Under the pieces are notes generated by a model. That model saw only the letters and a list, made by a program, of their open reading frames with translations. It was not told the DNA's origin and searched no databases. A program made the translations under genes and the position numbers. From contig MU859074.1 of assembly GCA_033297205.1 (NCBI GenBank), positions 124,001 to 188,000 of the forward strand: DNA of 64,000 nucleotides, in the 5' to 3' direction. How positions within the stretch are numbered: position 1 is the stretch's first letter; each line of letters opens with the position of its first letter. The DNA is from Pseudoneurospora amorphoporcata. Taxonomy: Eukaryota; Ascomycota; Sordariomycetes; Sordariales; Sordariaceae. Below are positions 58,529 to 64,000 of the stretch, one piece after another.

Positions 58529-58843
58529 GGTGTGTGGCGGCGGGCGCAGCTAGGGGTAGCCCGGTAGACTGCGTGTTCTGGTAACTTGCGTTTTGGAAGA
58601 TGGTAATTATTATCGAGAATTATTTGCCCACATCATCCGCGATCAAATCGGAGATTGTGGCCGTGGTGGTTGGTCTGGAGGAGAGGGCACAAGTCGAAGA
58701 ATGAAACGTGAACCGGGAACCACTTCAGTGCTTACCGCCAGTGCGGAAAGCGGGGAGCGGCGGCACAACCTAACTTTCCGGCAGGCTTGAAACTGTTACG
58801 TAAGGTAACTATGGCAATACCTATGTACTCAACCATGTCTTTA
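58529..58843. other. RXT2 proximal promoter
   Basis: About 315 bp lie between the RXT2 start and MITE-like element B. No TATA box is evident. Confidence 0.5.
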
Positions 58844-59038
58844 GCCGGGAAAATGTATCCTTTTTGCCAAGACCACCCCTCTACTTCCGGTACTTGGTGG
58901 CCTTCCAAAGATTCGCCAAGCGCGCGCAAAAACCAACCAAACTAAGGTGTCTGCGTGGCCAAGAAGAATCTGTGGATAAAAAACCGCCAACCGATTGGTC
59001 AAAAGACAGCCTTGGCAAAAAGGATACATTTTCCCGGC
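58844..59038. mobile_element. MITE-like element B, 28-bp perfect TIRs, TTA target-site duplication
   Basis: The 195-bp element has TIRs 58844-58871 and 59011-59038 (outer end GCCGGGAAAATGTATCC), perfect over 28 bp. The flanks are TTA at 58841-58843 and TTA at 59039-59041. It has no coding capacity. The TIR differs from that of element A, but the 3-bp TWA duplication is of the same kind. It lies about 315 bp upstream of RXT2, so its insertion may alter that promoter. Confidence 0.92.
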
Positions 59039-59041
59039 TTA

Positions 59042-59314
59042 AGGGATCGAGGAACAAATAACGAGCCTCACACAGCAGTCCATTTACACATTCTGGGTGT
59101 CTTCAACTTGACTTAAGACAGCGTCACCAACCAAAAGTATCAAGAACAGGAGTCGCAAAACATATACTCGTTATCATTATCGGTACTCATACTACCCAAG
59201 GAACATCCAGCATCATTGAGCCCTCGCTGAAGAGCACGTTCATTTCACCATGAGATAAGGGAAAATGGTCCCGGAACCTCCTCACACCACCCTCCATAAA
59301 CCTACACCGCAACC
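59042..59314. other. 3' flank of the carboxypeptidase gene
   Basis: Short spacer between element B and the stop codon of the S10 peptidase; no gene seen. Confidence 0.5.
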
Positions 59315-61297
59315 CTACCCAAAAAAGCTCCTCTTCATCTTGGACCCCTCCGCCACCGCAGTCTCGCTCCTCGCCGTCACCAGCTTCCAATCCTTCTGCT
59401 CCTTGTACCAAACCCCATTAATAACCACTCCCTGGCCCTGCAAAATCGCCTCAACCTGTTCCTGCGTACACGTCGCGCCCAGATTCCTCAAGAAGCACTT
59501 GGCAACCACCTCGTTAGGCGGCGTAAGCTGTTTATCAGCCTTCTTGGGCCCCTGTGTCGCATACTCCCCAAGATTGACTCTAGCCCCGTTGCTGACCGCC
59601 TGCCCAGAAATGACACGCTCAAACACCCGGAAGGCCGTCTCAGGCTGGTAAGCGGGGACGTAATGCCCTGCTTGGTAGATCCTGCTGAAACTCAGGTTGC
59701 CGAACTGCCGCACCGCCCCAGCCTCGCGGCCGTTGACTTGGATGGGGGCGTACCCGGCTTGGGCGAACTGGGTCGGGTAAGGAGATTTCGGGTCGATATC
59801 TCTGACGGCCTCGGCCACAGCCAAAGAGACGGATTCTCCGCCCATCCAGTTGCAGATGTAATCTCTGTCGCCATAGACCAACCCGATGCGCACGCCGCGC
59901 TGCAAGAGGGAGGCCAGCTTGCCAATTAGTCCGCCGCGAGCTCTATCGCCCGTCTGGAAAAACGCCTGGTAGACCACGGGCGACACGTCCGTGTAGTTGA
60001 TCACGCTCCCGATAGCTTCCTGCACCCGCCGCAAGTTGAGGTACTCGAGGTAGTGATAATCGGGAAACGCGTCGGGGCCGACGTGCGCAATGTCATACGC
60101 GTTGACGCCCGTAGCGAGCACGGAGCCCAGGAGTTGTTGGCAGGTCAAGGCGGCGTAGGCGCACACTTGGTTGACGGTTTCGTCAGCGCCCTGGTCTAAG
60201 GGATCGAGCGCGGCTTGAGCTTGGCGGCACGCGAGGATCAGGTCTTTGCACCCGGTTTCGGGCGCGTTGAAGCCGGCGGTGATGGCGTCGGCGGTGGCTT
60301 GGTCGATCAGCTTGATACCGTACGTGTTGTTCACGGCCATTTCGACGTAGCGAGAGCCTTGGACCAGGTCGTCGATGCAGCCATTCATGATGCCGAGTGA
60401 GGTGAGCTTGATTTCAAGGTTTCCGGCCTTTGTTGAACGGGACTGGGCGTCGTCCTGTCGCTTTGAGAGGGGAAACGCGCGTTTCTTAAGCTTGTCATTT
60501 TCCTTCACCCACACGTCGGCGAAGACAGGCCCGTAGTGGCCGCCATAGCTTTCCGTAAAGAGGTTGACGCCCAACGGGCCGTTCTTATCGGGGACGTACT
60601 TCGGGAAGGCGCTCCCCAAGCCCTGGAGCAGGTGGTAGACAGCCGTGGCAGCATTTTGAGTCGTGTTGGCCGTGTTTTGGATGTTGCTCGAGGAAAAGGT
60701 GCCGTTGAGGAACAGGTTGGGGGGCAGACCTTCAGGCAGTTGCATGTTGGGCGAGGACATGCCCGTCGTCAAGTCCAGAGAGCCATTGGTGGGGGTGTCG
60801 TAGGAGAAGCCGACTTGGTTGGGCTGGTCGACAAAGAGCATGTTGGAGGCTCTGTCCCAGCCCCATTCTCTGGCGGCCGTCTCCAAGCGGTTGGCGCTCT
60901 TCTCGACGACCTGGCAAGGGCCGTTTTCGGCGAAGAGGCCGAACATGGAGCTTGCGCCTGGCCCGCCGTTGAGCATCATGGTCAAAGCAGAGGTTGGCTC
61001 GCGGGCACCGACGAACCAAAAGAAGAGGTGGGTTGGGTACTCGCCGGGGACGGTGACCCAGCCGGTATACTGCTTCTGTTCTCTGAAAGCAGTCGTACAG
61101 ACATCGTTAGGCTCTCTGTACGAGATCTTGATGTTGGGGTTGGAGGGCGAGGTGACCGTTTTCAGGCCGACAGCTTGAGAAGGCGGGAACTGTGCCTCAC
61201 TCAAGGGAGCGAGAGCGGCGAGTGTCGACAGGGTGAGCACTTTGGACCATGATGGCGAGGCTCCGTTGCCCTTCTTGATACTGAATGGCGACCACAT
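59315..61297 (-). CDS. Serine carboxypeptidase, S10 family, secreted
   Basis: This is a single exon of 660 aa. A basic N-terminus with a hydrophobic stretch (VLTLSTLAALAPLSEAQ) gives a signal peptide to about residue 36. The oxyanion motif is LNGGPGASSMFG (110-120). Catalytic Ser250 lies in FTESYGGHYGP, the catalytic Asp in YGDRDYICNWMG (477/479) and His545 in YQAGHYVPAYQP. A Lys/Arg-rich stretch (KKRAFPLSKRQDD, 271-283) in the region excised in two-chain carboxypeptidases may be a processing site. The ~100-residue C-terminal extension after the His region is conserved-looking (CTQEQVEAILQGQGVVINGVWYKEQKDW). It releases C-terminal amino acids at acid pH, probably outside the cell or in the vacuole. 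Confidence 0.94.
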   Translation of the reverse strand: MWSPFSIKKGNGASPSWSKVLTLSTLAALAPLSEAQFPPSQAVGLKTVTSPSNPNIKISYREPNDVCTTAFREQKQYTGWVTVPGEYPTHLFFWFVGAREPTSALTMMLNGGPGASSMFGLFAENGPCQVVEKSANRLETAAREWGWDRASNMLFVDQPNQVGFSYDTPTNGSLDLTTGMSSPNMQLPEGLPPNLFLNGTFSSSNIQNTANTTQNAATAVYHLLQGLGSAFPKYVPDKNGPLGVNLFTESYGGHYGPVFADVWVKENDKLKKRAFPLSKRQDDAQSRSTKAGNLEIKLTSLGIMNGCIDDLVQGSRYVEMAVNNTYGIKLIDQATADAITAGFNAPETGCKDLILACRQAQAALDPLDQGADETVNQVCAYAALTCQQLLGSVLATGVNAYDIAHVGPDAFPDYHYLEYLNLRRVQEAIGSVINYTDVSPVVYQAFFQTGDRARGGLIGKLASLLQRGVRIGLVYGDRDYICNWMGGESVSLAVAEAVRDIDPKSPYPTQFAQAGYAPIQVNGREAGAVRQFGNLSFSRIYQAGHYVPAYQPETAFRVFERVISGQAVSNGARVNLGEYATQGPKKADKQLTPPNEVVAKCFLRNLGATCTQEQVEAILQGQGVVINGVWYKEQKDWKLVTARSETAVAEGSKMKRSFFG

Positions 61298-61433
61298 CTT
61301 GCTGAAGATGGCGAGTTTTCCAAGCTTCTTTCCAAGGTTGCGAATTTGGAAAGAGGACAGGAAGGAAGAGAGGTGCAGTGAAGCCGGATGATGAGAAGAG
61401 GAGGTTATGGATTAGAGGGCGAGTTGGATGCAC

Positions 61434-61441
61434 TTTATATA
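61434..61441 (-). promoter_or_regulatory. TATA box of the carboxypeptidase gene
   Basis: TATATAAA on the minus strand lies 137 bp upstream of the ATG, a typical position for a regulated fungal gene. Confidence 0.6.
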
Positions 61442-62517
61442 AAAAGTAAATGTTAGGGATCATGAATAGGCGAGCGAACCTGAATGAGAATTCATCCGAT
61501 CTCAATCCAAGTCTACGAGGCAGTCGCTTTGTTCTCGACGCGATGGCCCAGACCTTGCTTGGTCTGAAGTAAAGTGCAGTAAAGTCAGATATGGAAGGAA
61601 GGCCTTTGGTCCGGTGCACTGTAACTATCGCAACCAGTGAACACCGCCTACAAATCCCAAAGCTTGGAGGTTTAGTTGCTGCAGCGAATAAGGAGCCGCA
61701 AACGGCCAACTTACACTGGCTCATTAGAGCCGCTACTGCACGAAACGTTACCGGATCTGGGTCTGAATAAGGCGCATGAATAGACCCTGACCGTTGGGAC
61801 CAGACAAACCGCATGAATTAGCTTGATATGGCCCATGCACGTTGTCAGTTGGTCCCCTTTTGGGTGATCTCCATCTTCCTCTTTCCATCATCTGTCAACA
61901 ACGACACTCATCAGCCACTCACTGCCTCGTAACATCTTTCCTGCGTTCTAATTTCGCGCTTCTAGAAGCTGTGTGTGCCCTTTGTGGTGTACTTGATTTA
62001 TCTGATACGATGAGGCTCGGTGGAAATTGCTTCCCACTCTTGGACCATGTCAGTTGGCATGGGTTTGAGATATCGGAACTCGGAAAGAATATCTGCGGCA
62101 TCGGCATTTGTTTTCAAGATTCTGGTCCGGGTATGTGACCTGAACACTCCCTGCGGCATCGACGTGGGACAGGCCCCATGATGTCCGCAGTAAACAATAG
62201 CAATTGTTGCGTTGCCTTCCAGCTCTGCCGTACGGTGCCGTGATGCCGACACGTCGAGGCGAGGGTTCACCGCAAAGGAGGGGAAACAACACGCAAAAAC
62301 CGGCTCACCAACCAACCGAATTGCCTCCTCTCCTCAATATTCCTGAAGCTATCGATCGACGTGCGTCTTTTCAAGCGGCTAGTTCTGACCACGAGGTGCA
62401 TGATATGATGTCTCGCAAAAATTTCCCGGGACTGTGGTATCGGCGGGCAAGAACGCCACCATCTGCAAGGAGCAGGGCGGCACCCAAGAAAGGTCGTCTC
62501 AACTCCTAAGCCATCTA
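61442..62517. other. Upstream region of the carboxypeptidase gene
   Basis: About 1.1 kb of promoter-side sequence, with no supportable gene. Confidence 0.5.
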
Positions 62518-62797
62518 CAATCTAATACTGGTTTGTTTGTTAGCTCGGTACGCCTCGTCTACTGGACGAGATCTCTTATAAATTGTTCTTAACCCCTTAC
62601 AAGTATAGATATAAATGGTTCTGTACGGTTCAAAAGGGCTCTAATGAAAATCAATATCGCATATCAAACTCCCCAAAACAGTATATGCAAGGTAAGATAC
62701 GCCTTGATTATTGAACGAAACGAATCATCAAGATGTCAAACCGCCTAAGGAAGTTGACTCGAGGCCTCGAGCTAACAAACAAACCAGTATTAGATTG
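62518..62797. mobile_element. MITE-like element C, 30-bp perfect TIRs, TA target-site duplication
   Basis: The 280-bp element has TIRs 62518-62547 and 62768-62797 (outer end CAATCTAATACTGG), perfect over 30 bp and flanked by TA at 62516-62517 and 62798-62799. The interior is AT-rich and has no open frame of note. A TA duplication with about 30-bp TIRs fits Tc1/mariner-type mobilisation. It lies about 240 bp upstream of the next gene's likely ATG. Confidence 0.9.
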
Positions 62798-63034
62798 TAT
62801 GCATGCGTGCCGTGTGGCTCAATGAGAAAACGCGATTGAATGGCGCGAAGCGAAGCGAAACGCAACAACCTCTTCTCATATCTCTTCTGACTGATCAAGT
62901 GAAGAGGGAAAAAAGAAGCCAGAGGTTGAGTGTTTCACACTGATGCGCATGTTGACAAATTCAAGCCGGAAAAGAGCCTCCCACATATCCCCAAGCCGCA
63001 AGCCGCCCAACACAACAGATCCTACGGAGCGGAG

Positions 63035-64000
63035 ATGCCGTCCCTATCGAGCCCTGCCGACTTCCCCTCTCCCTCTGGCTCCTCAGGCCCCTCAGCAACA
63101 GATGTAAACACCTACATCGGCGTTCCCCTCGTTGCCCTCTTTCTCTTCCTCCTACTATCCACGGTTCGCCTCCGCGTCCGTCGCCCTCGGCACAACCTCG
63201 CAAACCATCCTCTGGAGCTACCGCATCGCGGACTCCATCCTCTCTCTTTTTTTTTTTTTTCCCCCGCAAAGAAACCGTCCCCTGTGGTATTTTAGTCTTG
63301 CTGGATGTGGTTGATGAGTCCGCCACCCCTGAGTGGACTAGTAAACGTGACTACAAATTGGTATAGAATCCGGGGCAGTTTGCTAGACGAACGAGGGAGT
63401 AGAGAGAGGCGAGAGTCGCGGAGGCAAAAGCTGCCGGTGGGACATCCGGAGAGGGAGAGAATGTTTAGGGAACGGTTGGCGAGGGAGGGGGAGGGAGAGA
63501 TTGTAGGTTAGTGACTTTTTTTCTTTTTGAATTTCTTTTCTGGATTTTTTTTTTTTTTTTTTTTTTTTTTTGGAATTTTTTTAAATTTTTTTTTTTCCTC
63601 CTTGCCACTTGAGAAACAGTGAGGCTGACTAGGTGGCTGACGTTGAAACAAAACAGTGAGAGAAAAACTCCGTCTGGAAGCTCAATGGAAAGAAACAAGG
63701 CTGATGGAAGCTTTCCAGTTACCGAAATGGAGCGCGGACCTGGTGGCTGAGCACTTGTTCACCTGGCTCAAGAAGCATGATGGATCAGCGTCCAAGTCTC
63801 TCCCCGTAAATCAATCCCAAGGCCTTAAAGATGTCGCAGGGATGATTTTGCACAAGACGGTACTAGACGTCCAGTTTGCCTCGGCTGTGTTTGCGAAACT
63901 CGAGCTGTGGAAGGCATGGGCGGATAATGGCGGGAAGCGAAGGTCGGATATGGAGGCATTGCAAGGCGATGGCAATGTTGAGGAGGGCCGGGTTCCGTTA
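63035..64000 (+). CDS. Unidentified protein with N-terminal membrane segment, 3' partial
   Basis: The gene runs off the right edge. The most reliable exon is 63657..64000, open to the last base (REKLRLEAQWKETRLMEAFQLPKW...GLKDVAGMILHKTVLDVQFASAVFAKLE). It joins in frame, through an intron 63507..63656 holding a T27 run, to an Arg/Glu-rich exon ending at 63506 (ERMFRERLAREGEGEIV). A further exon may be 63272-63344 (TVPCGILVLLDVVDESATPEW), joined by a ~47-nt intron. The first exon probably starts at ATG 63035 (MPSLSSPADFPSPSG) and includes a hydrophobic segment (GVPLVALFLFLLLSTV). The join between it and the next exon, across a T14-C5 tract, is unresolved. I do not recognise the family. Confidence 0.55.
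63545..63571. repeat. T27 homopolymer inside an intron
   Basis: Twenty-seven T in a row on the coding strand of the intron at 63507-63656, followed by more T-rich sequence. Confidence 0.9.

Noticed and set aside
1..64000. Dispersed 5S rRNA genes, CRISPR arrays, intact transposase genes and telomere repeats
   Set aside because: I looked on both strands for these and saw none; only small non-autonomous elements are present.

Overview
The window is nuclear DNA from a filamentous ascomycete, most likely a Sordariales fungus close to Neurospora or Sordaria. The signs are short introns (mostly 55-140 nt) with GTRNGT donors, CTAAC/CTGAC branch sites and YAG acceptors, and fungal-only gene families: AA9 LPMO, CRH-type GH16, an SREBP-like bHLH factor, RXT2 and DBF4/Dfp1. 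There is no rRNA, CRISPR array, operon or prophage. About nineteen protein genes lie on both strands, separated by long non-coding stretches. Exon joins were built by hand from frame, splice signals and conserved residues.

Region by region. 0-7 kb: a secreted AA9 polysaccharide monooxygenase (+), a CE8 pectinesterase (-) and a ubiquitin-conjugating enzyme of the Ubc8/UBE2H class (-). 9-12 kb: ketopantoate hydroxymethyltransferase (+) and the ubiquitin-like autophagy modifier ATG12 (-). 15-26 kb: a bHLH transcription factor with upstream ORFs (+), mitochondrial ICP55 (-), the Cdc7 regulator DBF4 (+) and a class III sirtuin (+). 28-38 kb: a GPI-anchored CRH cell-wall transglycosylase (-), a five-exon unknown gene (+, tentative) and an eight-exon secreted tyrosinase (-). 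42-43 kb: a DHDPS-family aldolase (-). 43-53 kb: a gene-poor 10 kb holding a MITE-like element and a tRNA-Gly(CCC)-like sequence. 53-64 kb: an MFS drug-type transporter (-), the Rpd3L subunit RXT2 (-), a serine carboxypeptidase (-), two more MITE-like elements and a gene that runs off the right edge (+).

There is no evident biosynthetic cluster. Loose themes are plant-wall attack (AA9, pectinesterase), secreted or wall enzymes (CRH, tyrosinase, carboxypeptidase), ubiquitin-type conjugation (UBC8, ATG12) and chromatin or cell-cycle control (sirtuin, RXT2, DBF4).

The most striking observation is in UBC8. Its reading frame only works if one internal exon is a single nucleotide (base 6573), so that one Met codon is split over three exons, next to an 11-nt exon. 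Second are three unrelated non-autonomous elements with perfect 24-30 bp terminal inverted repeats and clear target-site duplications (TAA, TTA, TA).
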